Assembly (NCBI GenBank): GCA_033961575.1
Contig: CM066740.1
Coordinates: 17,149,501 to 17,213,500, forward strand
DNA: 64,000 bases
Source of the DNA: Aselliscus stoliczkanus
Lineage: Eukaryota > Chordata > Mammalia > Chiroptera > Hipposideridae
Direction of reading: 5' to 3'
The notes under the pieces were generated by a model, which saw only the letters and a program-made list of their open reading frames with translations, did no database searches and was not told the origin of the DNA. Position 1 is the first letter of the stretch; each line of letters begins with the position of its first letter. Positions 23,095 to 35,820 of the stretch are shown here, piece by piece. Both the position numbers and the translations under genes were made by a program.

Positions 23095-24170
23095 GGTTTT
23101 TTTTTTTTCTTCCTTTTTTTGTTTTATTAGTTTCAGGTGTACAACACAATGCAATAGTTATGCTCTTCACCCCCCAAAGTGACAACTCCCCTCCCCCAGC
23201 TCGCACCCCCCACTCACCATACACATCCACCACAATTCCATTGACTCCTCTCCACAGTATATTCCACATCCCGTGACTATCCACACATTCAGTCACAGAT
23301 GGCATACAATACTACACAGCATCAGTTTCAGGTGTACAGTGCAGCAATCAAGACTCTACACCATCCAAAATTTTTACAACATTATTATATTCCCCGAACT
23401 GTGTTTCATATCCCTGTGGCAACATTGCAGTTGTCCATCCATGCCGTCTAATCCCTTCCCCCTCCCCCCAATCCCCACCTCCCTCCCAGCTAGCAACCCT
23501 CAGTTTTTCCTCTATATATCTGAGTCTGTTTACTTCGATCGTTCATTCAGTTTTTCAGATTCCACATATAAGTGAGATCACATGGTACTTGTCCTTCTCC
23601 AACTGACTTATTTCACTTAACATAATAGTCTCTTCTCAACATTATCAATTACATTCCCAGAACTGCCCCCATATCCCTGCGGCAACATTGTAGTCCCACC
23701 TACGCTGCCCAAAACCTTCCCCCTCTCCCTCTTCCCCACTCCCTCCCAGCCAGCAACCATCAGTTTTTCCTTTATATCTGCTTGATATGACTTTAATCTT
23801 CTTAAATTTACTGAGACTTGTTTTGTGGCCTAACATGGTCTATCTTGGAAAATGTCCCATGTGTACTTGACAAGAATGTATATTCTGTTTTTTCAGGGTG
23901 AAATGCTCTAAAAATATCAACGAAGTCCAGCTGGCCTAAAGTGTCATTTAAGGCCCCTCTTTCTGTGTTGATTTTCTGTCTAAAGGGTTGTCCATTGGTG
24001 ACAATGGGGTGTTGAAGTCCCCCTACTATGATAGTGTTACTGTTGATCTCTGAAAATGAGTCATTTTTTAAGCACTTCTTGAGTAACGACTGCGCCTTGC
24101 ATTCTAAAATCAGGGATCTAACCTGGGCTATTTCTGTGGCAATGTCCATCTGATCAAGTTTATGTCACAG
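23095..24170 (-). mobile_element. Rearranged LINE-1 (3'UTR copies plus ORF2 endonuclease piece)
   Basis: The part 23095-23635 is a minus-strand L1 3'UTR of the same kind as at 14.3 kb (poly T, then 'tttcaggtgtacaacacaat'). A second, shorter copy of the same 3'UTR wording ('ccctgcggcaacattgtagtc', 'ccagcaaccatcagtttttcc') lies at 23640-23780. After it comes a piece of the ORF2 N-terminal endonuclease domain (23808-24149, with VDIFRAFHPEKTEYTFLSS). Joining a 3'UTR directly to the endonuclease region means a large deletion or a nested insertion. Confidence 0.8.
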
Positions 24171-24174
24171 TTCA

Positions 24175-25015
24175 TCTATTTAAGTTCTGCTCCCCCTCGC
24201 CGAGGTGACCCTTCCCTTCCCTTTTTTATGTCCTTCTACTCCTCTAGCTATTGCCTCCTGTCACAATAAATTTTCCTTTCTCTCATCTCTGGTATATGTC
24301 TCCATCATTCCTGTCAGGTCTACAGCTCTGGGCACAAAGTGTTGAATGTTTTTCCTTTCCGATCTCACTCCTTCTCACCCTAGTTCTACCTTAACACCCA
24401 CCCCTCCCCATCCACACTGTGGTCTATTATGAGGCACACATTTAGTAAGGGGGAAAAAATGTGTGTTGTCAATAGAAAACTATGCATTGTCCAGAGACTC
24501 TTATGGGTCAGGTGATTCTAGACTTTCATTGTTGTGCTGCCTGTTACATACAGCACACTCTGCCAGGTTATCTGATTCTAGTCCTGGTCATTGTCTTTAT
24601 TTTACAATTCTATATATAAACATGTCTGTTCTTTGAATTTCCTTTTGAACCAGTTATAACATCTGCCTAGTTCCCTCACTGAATGAGTTAAATAAAATAA
24701 CATATGCTCATTTTTATATCTGTATGAGAACCATGATTTAACTTTTTGTTAAAAATTATCTTTTAACACATTCCTTTTTCTCTAGCTTACTTGCATTTAC
24801 ACGGTAGTAAGAGTATCATCACTGAAGTGGGAATAGAGGCTAAAACCTGCGTGTTGCTGTCCATGGTCTTAAATATCAGCCACATTATAAGCCAGAGGCC
24901 CTTGGTTCACAGGTGACCTTTGACCAATTACTCCTGGTGCTCATGATGTTTTCTTTGCCTTTACTTCTTATCATGATAACAAACATATTTGCAAATATTT
25001 TAAGTGGAACCATGG
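24175..25015. other. Unassigned interval
   Basis: No gene is recognised. The first ~120 bases may continue the adjacent L1. The remainder is AT-rich without clear repeats. Confidence 0.35.
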
Positions 25016-25019
25016 TTAC

Positions 25020-25760
25020 TTTTAACAGCTTTATTGATACTTAATTTTATATACCATGAAGTTCACCCATTTAAAATACATAATTCAATAGTTTTTACCA
25101 CATTCACAAAGTTGTGCACCCATCATCACAATCAATCTTAGAACATTCTCATCACTCTGAAAAGCAACTCCACATGGATTATCAGTCACTCCCCAATTAC
25201 CCACAACTCCCTGAGCCCTGAGCAACCACTAATCTACTTTCTGTCTCTATGGATTTGCCTATTCCAGATATTTCATATAAATGGAATCATACAATATATG
25301 ATCTTTTGTAACTAACTTCTTTCACTTAGCGTAATTTTTCAAGATTAGTCCATATTGTAGCATGAATCAGTACATTTCTTTATTTTATAAACAAATTACC
25401 AAATTATATTCCATTATACAGATATACCACAGTTTACTTACCCATTCATCAGTTGACGGACATTTAGGTTGTTCTATTTCTTAGCTTATTTAGAAATAGT
25501 GCTGATATAAACATTCTGTATAAGTTTTTATGTAGATGTGTGTTTTTATTTCTCTTGGGTATATACCTCGGCAGGTTCATATGGTAACTCTACTCGTATG
25601 TTGAACCTTTTTAGGAATGGCCAGGCTGTTTTCCAAGGCAGCTGCTTTATTTTACATTCCTACCAGCAATGTATGAGGGTTCCAATTTCTCCACATCTCT
25701 ACCAACACTTATTTTTTTTATTATTATTATAACCATTCTGGTAGGTGTGCCATGACTTAT
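25020..25760 (-). mobile_element. Old LINE-1 3' end (L1M type)
   Basis: Text such as 'ataccatgaagttcacccatt', 'tgtgcacccatcatcacaatc' and 'cccattcatcagttgacggac' is followed by 'gtatatacctcggcaggttc' and 'cagcaatgtatgagggttcca'. This is the minus-strand view of an ancient L1 3'UTR and ORF2 end. It is too diverged to keep an open frame. Confidence 0.88.
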
Positions 25761-25764
25761 GTCT

Positions 25765-27735
25765 TGTTTTACAATTTGCATAACTGCTTTAATTTTCTTG
25801 TGACCATTCTTTTTGTTGTAATCGGAATTTTTTAAATCCCATCTGGCAAGTTTTTGGGGGGAGGATGGAATGCATGTCCTATGGTACTGGCTCATGATCA
25901 CTCACCCTACTATCTTTCCTGCTCCCTTCCTGGCTATCAGCGAAGATATTACCATAAATGCTCCATGTTATCTAGCTTAATGTAGGCAAGTGAGAGAAAG
26001 GAGTTGCCCTTATGCTCATTCCTAACACCATTTTGAAACTATGTAAATGTTACATATATCTGATTTCTTTGCATAGAAGCCATTCTTGTACATCATCCTC
26101 ATCAAATGCTGCTGCTATTGCTTATCACCAAGTGGGAAATACTGTTAGTTATCCTCCTGTACCCACTATTTTCTATTTCCTTTATTTATACTGTACTCAG
26201 TTTCGGCTGGATACACGATTGCCAGGTAAAGAACACAATCTCAGTCTCCCTTGCAGCTAGGTATGGCATTGTGACTAAAGGTTATGTGCACAACTTCTGA
26301 AACATCTTCTTAAAAGGAAAGGATATACCCTTTCCCTTTCTTTTTTCCTTCTTCCTCTGATGTGCACGTGGAGTTAAAGTTAGCCATCTTTAAACATGCA
26401 GATGCACACACTTCACCTAAGGGTGGCTGTGCCACAACAGAGGACTTTGAGTCCCTGGCACCAAGGAACTGCCACGCCAGATCTAAACTATGTTCAGATT
26501 GCTATGTGAGCGAGAACAAACTTCTGTCCTGTTTAAATCATTGTTACTTTGGTCTGTGTTATGGCAACCAAATCTGGACCCCAAGTAATATATGCCATCA
26601 CCATAATTCCTGCAATCTATTTCCTGGCCCACTTTCAAACTTCCTAAGTGGTGGTTTTGCTCACCATTCAATGCTGTATAGGCATCTGTAGTGATCCACC
26701 GCTGTTGCTAAGAGCCTTAATATTGAGATTTTGAACCTGCACTTCCACTTCATATCAGTACAGTATGCCAGCCTTGTTCCGATCCTCGCCACTTCTTAGT
26801 GTTTCTATTTCTCTCTTCTTAGCATACTCCTGAAACTAGCATTTCCCCTCCTGTGATAGGTCTTTTTTTTCTTTCTTTTCATTCTTAAACTTCTCAGAAG
26901 AATAACACACAAATGATATTCTCATTTCTCTCAATGTACTTTCTGTATAAATCATGGTTCTTCAAAGAAAAAGTATGTGAGAGTGTGTGTGTGTATGTAC
27001 ATTTTTTTCTTCAGAGAAACAAAAACAGAATAAATGTTTACAAACATACATATATATTTCCTCATTTGCTTACCTCCATGTGGGAAGTACTGTTAGTTAC
27101 CTCCAGGTGCATGCGTGTGCGTGTGCGTGTGCGTGTGTTTGGAGAGATAGAGATAAAGAGAGAATATGAATGAAATGGCTCACTTCATTATGGCAGCTGT
27201 CAAGTCTAAACTCTTCAGGGTAGATGGGCAGGGTAGCTGGAGACCCAGGGAAGGGCTGATGCTGCAGCCTGAGTCTGAAGGCAGCTGGTAGCAGAATTCT
27301 CTCTTCTTCTGAGGATGGTCAGTCCTTTTTTAATAAAGGCCTTCAATAGATTAGCTGGGTCTACCTATATTATAGAGAGTATTTGTATTACTTAAAGTCT
27401 CCTGATTTAAATGTTAATTCATCTAAAAAAAAAATACCTTCACAGAAAATCTATAATGATGTTTGATCAAATATCCAGGCATCATGGCCTAGTCAAACTG
27501 ACATAAAATTAACCGTCACACTTGAACTGCCTTATTTCCATGAAATCTCACTTCTGTTCCTTCAGCTCTACATAAATGGTACCCCCAAGAGTTGTTTAAG
27601 AAGCCAATAAAACCTATGTGATTGTTCACACGACTTCAATTTGGTTTCTGTCACTTGCAACCAAGGGTTGTCACTGACCAACTCTCCCAGGGTTAGTTCT
27701 TAATCCATTATCCTATAGCTACACATTTTCTCTCA
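25765..27735. other. Ancient-repeat debris, simple repeats; no gene
   Basis: Around 26190-26310 the wording 'ctggatacacgattgccagg', 'cttgcagctaggtatggcat' and 'tgtgactaaaggttatgtgc' resembles a common ancient mammalian repeat whose family I cannot name. An alternating GTGTGC tract occurs at 27110-27139 and a GTGTGT tract near 26981. No splice-flanked coding exon is recognised. Confidence 0.4.
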
Positions 27736-27739
27736 GAGA

Positions 27740-27975
27740 TATTATCTCCTCTTATAGCTTTAATCATATCTCTGGGGTAGGTTAGAACGATCTTGGGTGT
27801 GGAAGCTTTGGGACTTCAGTTTAAGCCCCAGCTCTGCTAATTACACGTAGGCAACTGTACTTAACCTCTCTGAGCCCCCATTTCCTCATCTATAAAGTGG
27901 GCCAACAAAACCTACTTTACTAAGTCAAAGGATTTAAGTGTGTCTAGAGCATGGTAAGTTTGCAATAAACAAAGC
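27740..27975. repeat. MIR element
   Basis: Wording: 'ttgggtgtggaagctttggg', 'agccccagctctgctaattac', 'aacctctctgagcccccattt', 'cctcatctataaagtgggcc'. This is the classic MIR order. Confidence 0.85.
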
Positions 27976-28004
27976 CTCTCCTTCCACTTCCCTTTTCTAA
28001 GCAG

Positions 28005-28445
28005 GTGACTCCCAGGGCCAGCAATTGGGCTTTCATTTCTCCATCCACTCTCAAGTTCAGCCTTTCTCTCTGCCTGCCAGTCATTTCCATTCAGAGTTAT
28101 GCCGTTACAATACCTTTAATCTGCCCAGAGGTGATACCATGTTGCCATCAAAGTCACTCCCTCCTCCTGGCTGTTTCTCTCCATGCTATCATTGTTCTCC
28201 ACAGTGACATTTCTTTGATTCCTCCCTCTCCCTCACCTCCTCATCCACCAGGGACCATGATCCCTCATTCTGTCCTTTGGTATGTGTCCCTTCTCTTTCA
28301 TTTCCATGACACCATCATAATTTACATCCTAATCACCTCCAGCCTGAACTGTTGTCTCTTGAACCTTCTCCCTGCTTTTAGGATGCCTCCACTCCAGTCT
28401 ACCCAAGGCCAGGTTAAGGGCTGTTGTGAAGGCTGAATGACATAA
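28005..28445 (-). repeat. L2-like fragment
   Basis: The text 'tcctaatcacctccagcctga' then 'actgttgtctcttgaaccttc' and 'cctgcttttaggatgcctcc' is close to the L2 ORF end (tggactattgcaatagcctcc-type). The earlier part is less clear. The 143-codon plus-strand frame is incidental. Confidence 0.5.
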
Positions 28446-28599
28446 TATAGATTAAATGAGATAATACAGAATCAATTAGCATGCACTGTGGTCATTGATT
28501 CTATCATAGCCTTTAATTATAAAACATAATATTTCCAAACTTCAGAAATGTTTAACACAAAAGGAGGTGAGAATTCAAAGCAGTAAACTAATTACCAAA

Positions 28600-29093
28600 G
28601 TGCATTTTAAATCAAAACACAAAATTCAACTAAAAAATGGGCAAAGGACCAGAACAGACACTTCTCCCAAGAAGACATACAAATGGCCAACAGATATATA
28701 AGAAAAAAATGCTCAACTGCACTAGCTATTAGGGAAATGCAAATCAAAACCACAATGAGGTACCACCTCAGGTCTGTTACAATGACTACTATCAACAAGA
28801 CAAGTAATAACAAGCGTTGGAGAGGATGTGGGGTAAAGGGAACCCTCATACACTGCTGGTGGGAATGTAAATTGGTACAGCCACTATGTAAACCAGTATG
28901 GAGGTTCCTCAAACAATTAAGAATTACCATATGACCCACAAATCCCTCTTCTGGGTATCTATCCAAAAAATCTGGAAGCATTTATCTGTAAAGATATCTG
29001 TACCCCTGTGTTCATTACAGCATTATTCATAGTGGCCAAGACACAGAAGCAACAGAAGTATCCTTCAACAGATGTTTGGATAAAGAAGATATG

Positions 29094-29138
<45 letters not shown>

Positions 29139-29525
29139 GGAACCCTACTCAGCCACAACAAAAGATGAAATACCACCACTTGCAACATGTGTAAATCTTG
29201 AGATTATCATGCTAAGCAAAATAAGTCAGAAAAAGTCAAGAAGCATTTGCTTTCACTCATATGTGGGATATAAAACTGAAAGCAACAAACAAACAAGACA
29301 AATAAAACAAAAACTCATAGACACAGACAACAGTTTAATAGTTACCAGAGGGTCAGGGAGGAGGGGAGATGGTAGAAGTGGGTAAAGGGGCTCAAACATA
29401 TGGTGATGGAAGGAGAACTGACTCTGGGTGAATACACAAATGCAATAGATAGATGTCTTATAGAATTGTACACTTGAAACCTATACAATTTTACTAACCA
29501 ATGTCACCCCAATAAATTAAGTTTT
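28600..29525 (+). mobile_element. LINE-1 3' end, plus strand
   Basis: It opens with 'aaaaatgggcaaaggaccaga' and contains ORF2 C-terminal coding text with [16 protein letters not shown]. After a (CA)n tract comes the 3'UTR ending in 'tcaccccaataaattaagttt'. Frames are broken. Open frames on the opposite strand here are shadows. Confidence 0.9.
29102..29136. repeat. (CA)n microsatellite
   Basis: About 17 CA dinucleotides lie inside the L1 ORF2 region, expanded from the ATATATACAC stretch. Confidence 0.95.
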
Positions 29526-29584
29526 AAAAAGTTAAACATATTAAAATAAAATCAACTGTTGTATCAGGGTCTAAGGGTTTATTT

Positions 29585-29870
29585 AATTATATTAACATCA
29601 ACACAGGAACAAGACAAATAAATGAAGAAACAAAAACTCATAGACACAGGCAATAGTTTAGTGGTCACCAGAGGGTAAAGGGGGAGGGAGGTTGCAGATG
29701 AGGGTAAATGGGATCAATATATGGTGATAGAAGGAGAACTGAACTGACTCTGGGTGGTGAACACACAATGTGATATACAGATGATGTATTACAGAATTGT
29801 ATACCTGAAACCTATCTAACTTGACTCATTATTGTCACCCCAGTAAACTTTAATTAATAATAAAAAAAAA
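29585..29870 (+). mobile_element. Second LINE-1 3'UTR fragment
   Basis: It repeats the 3'UTR wording of the L1 just upstream ('aaacaaaaactcatagacaca', 'ggtcaccagagggtaaagggg', 'gtatacctgaaacctatctaa') and ends in an A-rich tail. Two L1 3' ends in tandem suggest separate insertions or a local duplication. Confidence 0.8.
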
Positions 29871-29879
29871 GTCATCTAT

Positions 29880-32780
29880 GGCCACCCTGGCTCAGATTTT
29901 TACTCTGAATGTGCTAACCTCATGTTACAACAAACCATATCCCTTCACAACATGCAAAAATACAATGAAATGATTCTGTCAGTCTCATTAGTTAGTAAAG
30001 AATCAAAATTAAAATAACCTCTAGCATGACTTTAAATACTATGAAACAGAAAATAAAAATCATTTAGTGGCGTATAAAGTTTATTGTTTGCTTTCAAGAG
30101 AATGCTGAAAATTCTTATAGCAGCTCCAAAGAAATTATCCAGGTTTTCCTACTAAAGCAAACCGTCATCTGCTATGGCTAATGATTATGTGGGGTTGAAA
30201 AGGATATAATGAAAATAAAATTCTGTGAATCATAAATCAGACTGCAGAACATTAATGCAAGCCATGACTAAGGGAAGTATAATATTCATGATCAAAATTA
30301 TGTTTGCCTTTTTCATATAGTTGGTCATAGCAATTGTAATGTGTAGTTACCAGCTGATTGCTATAAATGAAGCTGATATCAGATAAAAATGAATCATGAT
30401 GTTCAAGGAAAAGCAAATAAATGTGAAAATATTAATCTGTACATAATATTTTGGAATTACAAAAACATAATGGTAATAACCTAAGTCTGTACCTTAGTAT
30501 GAAATTGCCCAACAAATATTTTGTTTCCAGAATACCTATTGTAAACAACAGTTTAATTCTTTCAGCAGTAATTAATCCTTCTTTAAATGAACTAATAAAT
30601 GGTAAAAAATAAATAAATAAATGAAAGAAGTACAACTTGGTAGTTACAAAACAGTCATGGAGATGTAAAGTACAGCATACGGAATATAGTAAATTACATT
30701 GTAATAATTATGTATGGTGTCAGATGGGTACTAGTTGTACAAATGTCTAACCACCATGTTTACATCTAAAACTAACATAATATTTCAACTATAATTGAAA
30801 ATTTTTAAAATTATTTTTAAAAATTTAAAAAAGAGAAAAAGACTTTGAATTGGAAAATCCTTCCCTCCTCCCCCATTATTCCAATAGACAGTTTAATTTA
30901 CTTGACCATACTATTTGATTCTTGCTTCCCTGATTTTATTATCTGGTATGCAGAAACAAACTGATTGTTGATGACTTCTAACATAGAAACAGGATTTTTT
31001 TAAGGGGAAGAAAAAGTATTTTTGGTTAAAATAGATTTCAAGATAGGTAGACTCTACTTTTCTTTAAAAATGACTATGTTCTTTTTCACAACTAAAAACA
31101 GAAAAATATTTTCATGTAGAAGCTGTTTTAATACTATGAAGGATATTTAAAGTTGATCCTTTTATCATTAAAAGAAAATTAAAATGGAACAAGTACACTT
31201 CTTATAGATTAGATTTACCAACTCTTACAAAATAGCCTGCAGTAAAAGTTTCAAATCATTCTTTCTTTTTTTCATTCAACAAATATTTATTGAATGTCTG
31301 TCATTGTGTTAGGTACTGTTCCAAATTTTATGGAGTTTAGGTTTCAAGAAATACAGACATTAATCAAATAATGACACTAAAGAAAAATTATAGTTGTAAT
31401 GAGTTTTCATTGTACAAAAAAATGTCTGAATGTTTCTATCTCTATGACTAATTTGAACTGCCCTAAATTATCATTTGAAACAGCTGGTAACATAAAAATA
31501 TTTGCTGCATAACCTAAAACTTTTGACCTGGATTGGAGGCTGTGGAGTAAGAAAGTGAAGTTCCAGGTAAGAGAAATTGTAGCAAAGGCTTTTTGAAGAA
31601 TAAAATAAATATATAACCTAAAAAACATGCTAGATCTTAACGAAGGAAAAATTTACTATATCCTCATCCAAATGAACAAAGTAAGTTTGGCTTGCATTTA
31701 AAACTTACCTTTAAAAAAAAAAACAAAAAAAAACTTACCTTTATTAAAACATTCCTTGCAGATGTTTACACCCGGATGTTATGTGTCCAGAGCTACACCT
31801 GGTGGCCATTATACAAACTTACAACAAACTGTTCTAAACCTTTTAAAGGAAATTACAAAGTTATTCCTCTGTTAATCAAAAATACGCATCTCTCAAGAAA
31901 TAGCACATTATTACTTGATAGCTGGGGAAATTTTAAACTTTTAACTAAAACATAAAAAGATTAAGGTAGATGATTATATGTTAATGGTAGAATTTAAGTG
32001 ATAATATATGGATATTCACTGTAAAATTCTTTTAACTTCGCTGTATGTTGAGAAATGTTCTTAATAAAATGTTGAAAAAATTAAGGAATTAAAAACATGT
32101 TTCATCACCTATATTTTTACCAAAACATTTTATGTATTTCTTTCCCTCATGTAGAACATAATGTGTGTCTTCATAATTCATGCTATGTATTGATGAATTA
32201 TAAACAATACACTTTTCAGTATTTATTCAATTTCCAGTTGAACATTTACATATGTGTATTTTTGTTTCTGTTAAATCATGTTTCTAAAACAAATGAACTA
32301 CTTTCTACCAAATTCATACTGCTTTGGCAAAATAAAACATGTACCAATTGAACCAATATTAGAACCTAGCCATTTTAATATTTTGCTGCTTTATTAAGCA
32401 TAAGAATATTATCCAAAGATTAATTTGTATTTCTTTGATTTTTGAGCAAAATTTTACATAGTTTTGTGTTTATCTACTAAAATCTTAATAATGTTCTCAT
32501 AAATTTGAAAAATTACTTCATGTGTTATAATTATTAACCCATTGTCTCCTAAATTCAAGCAAACTTTTCTGGTCAGCTCTCATCCTTTAGTTATTTTCAC
32601 TGTGTTGATTTTTAAATATTCTAATCTGTTAGTCTCATCCTTTGTGATTTCTTCAATCCATTCACAACTAAGTATTCTATTATTTCTCCACAAATATGAC
32701 CAATATTCTTAATTTTTTTTTTTACTTTACCCTATACACATTTAACTCAAAGAGTAAACTCCCTTTAAGAAGGTAAAAGG
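29880..32780. other. AT-rich unassigned interval
   Basis: An old L1 3'UTR fragment is visible at about 30640-30830 ('gatgtaaagtacagcatacgg', 'caaatgtctaaccaccatg'). Elsewhere this is very AT-rich DNA with no recognisable gene. A short MIR/L2-like phrase ('caacaaatatttattgaatg') occurs near 31280. Confidence 0.45.
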
Positions 32781-32783
32781 GAG

Positions 32784-33208
32784 GGGGCCAGCCGAGTGGC
32801 TTAGTTGGTTAAAAGTTGGCTTGGGAGGGCGAGCTCTGAACAGCAGGGCCGCTGGTTCAGTTCCCACATCAGCAAGTGAGCTGCACCTGAGCTGAGCTGC
32901 TGCTGAGCTGTCAACAGGTGGCAGGATGGCTCAGCTGGTAGGTGCACATGCTCCTAACAACAAGGTTGCCAGTTTGACTCCCACATGGGATGGAGGGCTA
33001 CGCCCACCTGCAACTGAGATTGAACATAGCACCTTGAGCTGAGCTGCCCTGAGCTGCTACGGGTGGCCGGATGGTGACTGGACTTGGAACTGAGCTAGCT
33101 GCGCCCTCCACAACTAAGATTGAAGGACAACTTAACAACTTGGCTGTTCCTCTTCCACAACACTGTTCCACTTCCCCAACTCCCCCAATAAAAACTTAAA
33201 AAAAAAAA
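32784..33208 (+). repeat. Composite SINE with two different tRNA-like units
   Basis: The first unit (32784-32930) is the GGCCAGCCGAGTGGC head with the GAGCTCTGAACAGCAGGGCC variant. The second unit starts near 32925 at GGATGGCTCAGCTGGTAGGTGC, with its own B-box region AGTTTGACTCCCACATGGGA. It continues into GCGCCCTCCACAACTAAGAT, the CTGTTCC-type tail and AATAAAAACTT. Two Pol III-type heads in one element make this a dimeric form. AAAAGGGA words flank it as a possible target duplication. Confidence 0.8.
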
Positions 33209-33254
33209 GAGAAAAGGGAAATAAACAAAAATGTGGCTAGTAAAATGGAGGCTT

Positions 33255-33470
33255 CATTCTCCCAGAACACTGTTTCTAAATGTGGTCCTCCCAGAGTAGT
33301 TGCGTTGAAGATACTTAAGGGTACCAGCTATTAAATGTAGATTCCAAAGTCCCATCGCTGATGCAATCAGGCAGAATCTCTGGATATAGGAAACGTGCAT
33401 TTAAAAAAATATAATAACCAGATTACTCTCATGCTGATTAAGGCTTGAAAATCACAAACCAGGAGAAAGG
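33255..33470. mobile_element. hAT-type relic (MER5-like)
   Basis: The wording 'cactgtttctaaatgtggtcc', 'gattccaaagtcccatcgctg', 'caggcagaatctctggatata' and 'ctcatgctgattaaggcttga' follows the MER5/Charlie non-autonomous hAT pattern. Diverged. Confidence 0.65.
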
Positions 33471-33651
33471 CTCTAGGTGAAATCACACACAGTGGGAATA
33501 AGAGAAGGTAAGAGGGCAAAATCAGATGCCTGCATTTAGGAGTCACTCAAATATTTACTGAATGCATACATCCATGTATTTTTTCATATATGATACCTTT
33601 TTGAGGTACAATTCACATAACATAAAATTCACCCTTTTAAAAAAGTGAACA

Positions 33652-34058
33652 GGGCCGGCCGAGTGGCGCATTGGTTAAGCGCTGGTTTTGGGATGCCAGC
33701 GGCCCCGGTTCGGATCCCACATGAGGGCCAGTGACACTGCCCTCTACAGCTAACAACAGCTCCACCTGGAGCTGGGCTGTGCGAGCCCCGGTGATGGTGT
33801 GGGCTGCAGCCCCTGCTGCAGTGGGCTGCCATAGGCTACAGTGAGTGGCCCGCAGCCAGCGTGAGCGGTCAATAGCCGCGGTGAGCGACATCCAGAGGCC
33901 AGCGACCGATCTGCCTCATCCGGGTAGAGCGCAATGACGATACCAACAGTGAAGCAACATCCTCCGCAACTAAACCGAAGAACAAGAAGACGGCAACTTG
34001 TCTGTTCCCCTTCCCCGATTCCCCAACGCTGTTCCCCTCCACCAATTCCCCAATAAAA

Positions 34059-34099
<41 letters not shown>
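33652..34099 (+). repeat. Long-form SINE, young subfamily
   Basis: The head has the diagnostic GCGCTGGTTTTGGGATGCC, and CGGATCCCACATGAGGGCC lacks the AT seen in older copies. It ends in about 40 A residues. Flanking AAAAAGTGAACA (33640-33651 and about 34100-34111) is a perfect target duplication. It is nearly identical to the copies at 42543, 47788 and 58508. Confidence 0.96.
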
Positions 34100-34106
<7 letters not shown>

Positions 34107-35253
34107 GAACAATTCAGTGGTTTTAGTATATTCAAGGTTGTGAAATCATCACAACTATTTAATTAGAGAGTATTTCCATCACACCAAAAAGAAATCTAAC
34201 ACATTCCCATCCCAAGGCGATCAATCACCAATCTACTTTCTGTCTCTATATAGATTTACTCATATATGAAATGTCCAGATCAGTGAAACCATACAGTATG
34301 CAGTCTTTTGTGACCGACTTCTTTCACTTAGTATTAATGCTTTCAAGATTCATTCATGCTGTAGAACCGATTAGTACCTCGTTCCTTTTTCTGGCTACAT
34401 CATATTATGTTTATCTGTTCATCAGTAAATGGATATCTGGATCATGCCCACTGTTTGACTATTAGGAATATGCTGCTGTGAATGTTCATGTACAAGGTCT
34501 TTGTGTGAATGGAAGTTCTCATGACAATTGGGTAATTAGCTAGGAGTCGAATTGCCAGGTCATGTGGCAACTCCACATTTTGAAGAATTGCCAAAATGTT
34601 TTCCGAAGCAGCTGTATCATTATATATTTCCACCAGAAGTTCCTGTCTCTCCACATCCTCTCCAACATTTGTCATTATCTGATTTTTTGATTCTAGCCAA
34701 TTAGTGGGGGTGAAAGTGGTCTCTCATTGTAGTTTGATTTACATTTCCATGACTAATGACATTGAGCATTTTCTCATGTGCTTATGAGTCATTTGCACGT
34801 CGTCTTTGGAGAAACATCTATGAAGAGCCTTTGCCCATTTTTAAATTGGTTTCCTTTATTATTGAGTTGTAAGAGTATTTTACACTAAATACAAGTACTT
34901 TAACAGATAAATGATGTGAAAGTATTTCTCCCATTCAGTGGGTTGTCTTTCCACTTTCTTGATATTGTCTGTCCTTTGAAGCACAAGTTTTGTAATAAAA
35001 TTCCAATACATCTAATTTTTCTTCTCTTGCTTTTGCTTTTGGCATCAGATCTTTAAAAACTTTGCCTAACTCAAGGTCACAGGCATTTATGCCTAGGTTT
35101 TCTTCCACGAGTTTTATAGCACTGGCTTTACCCTTAGGTCTAGGAACCATTTTGAGTTAATTTATGCATAGTGTGAGAAAGGGGTTCAACTTCATTCCTT
35201 CACATGTGAAAATAGTTGTCCCAGCATCATTTATTAAAAAGAATTACTTTCTT

Positions 35254-35820
35254 GGGCCAGCCTAGTGGCGCATTGGTTAAGAGCTGGCTTGGGACGCCAG
35301 CGGCCCCCAGTGCGGATTCCACATATGAAGGCCAGTGACACTGCCCTCTACAGATAACAACAGCTCCACCTGGAGCTGGGCTGTGCGAGCCCCGGCAACA
35401 GTGTAGGCTGCAGCCCCTGCTGCAGTGGGCTGCCATAGGCTACAGTGAGTGGCCAACAGCCAATGTGAGCTGCCAATAGCCACAGTGAGTGACCACCCAG
35501 AGGCCAGTGACCGATCTGCCTCATCCGGGAAGAGCGCAATGACGATATCAACATGGGCCAGTGAAGCAACGTCCTCCACAACTAGACTGAAGAACAAAAA
35601 GACAGCAACTTGGGCCAGCTGAGTGGCGCGGTGGTTAAGCGCTGGCTTAGGAAGCCAGCGGCCCCGATTCGGGTCCCATATATGAGGGCCAGTGACACTG
35701 CCCTCAAAAAAAAAACAAAAAAAAAAAAAACCAAACAGACAGCAACTTGTCTATTCGCCTTCCCCGATTCCCCAGCGCTGTTCCCCTCTCCCAATTGCCC
35801 CAATAAAATCTTTAAAAAAA
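35254..35820 (+). repeat. Long-form SINE hosting a nested short SINE
   Basis: This is a full-length SINE whose tail is split after GACAGCAACTT by a second element (35612-35736). The CTGTTCCCCTCTCCC tail and AATAAAATCTTT resume afterwards. The outer copy has roughly matching GAATTACTTTCTT / GAATATTTTCCTT flanks. Confidence 0.93.
35612..35736 (+). repeat. Short SINE nested inside a long SINE
   Basis: It is flanked by the perfect duplication AGACAGCAACTT (35600-35611 and 35737-35748). This shows that the short head-only form moved as an independent element after the long one had inserted. Confidence 0.95.

Noticed and set aside
33629..33891. Recurrent minus-strand frames of the type HCSRGCSPHHHRGSHSPAPG
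   Set aside because: They recur at every long SINE copy and are only the reverse strand of the SINE body.
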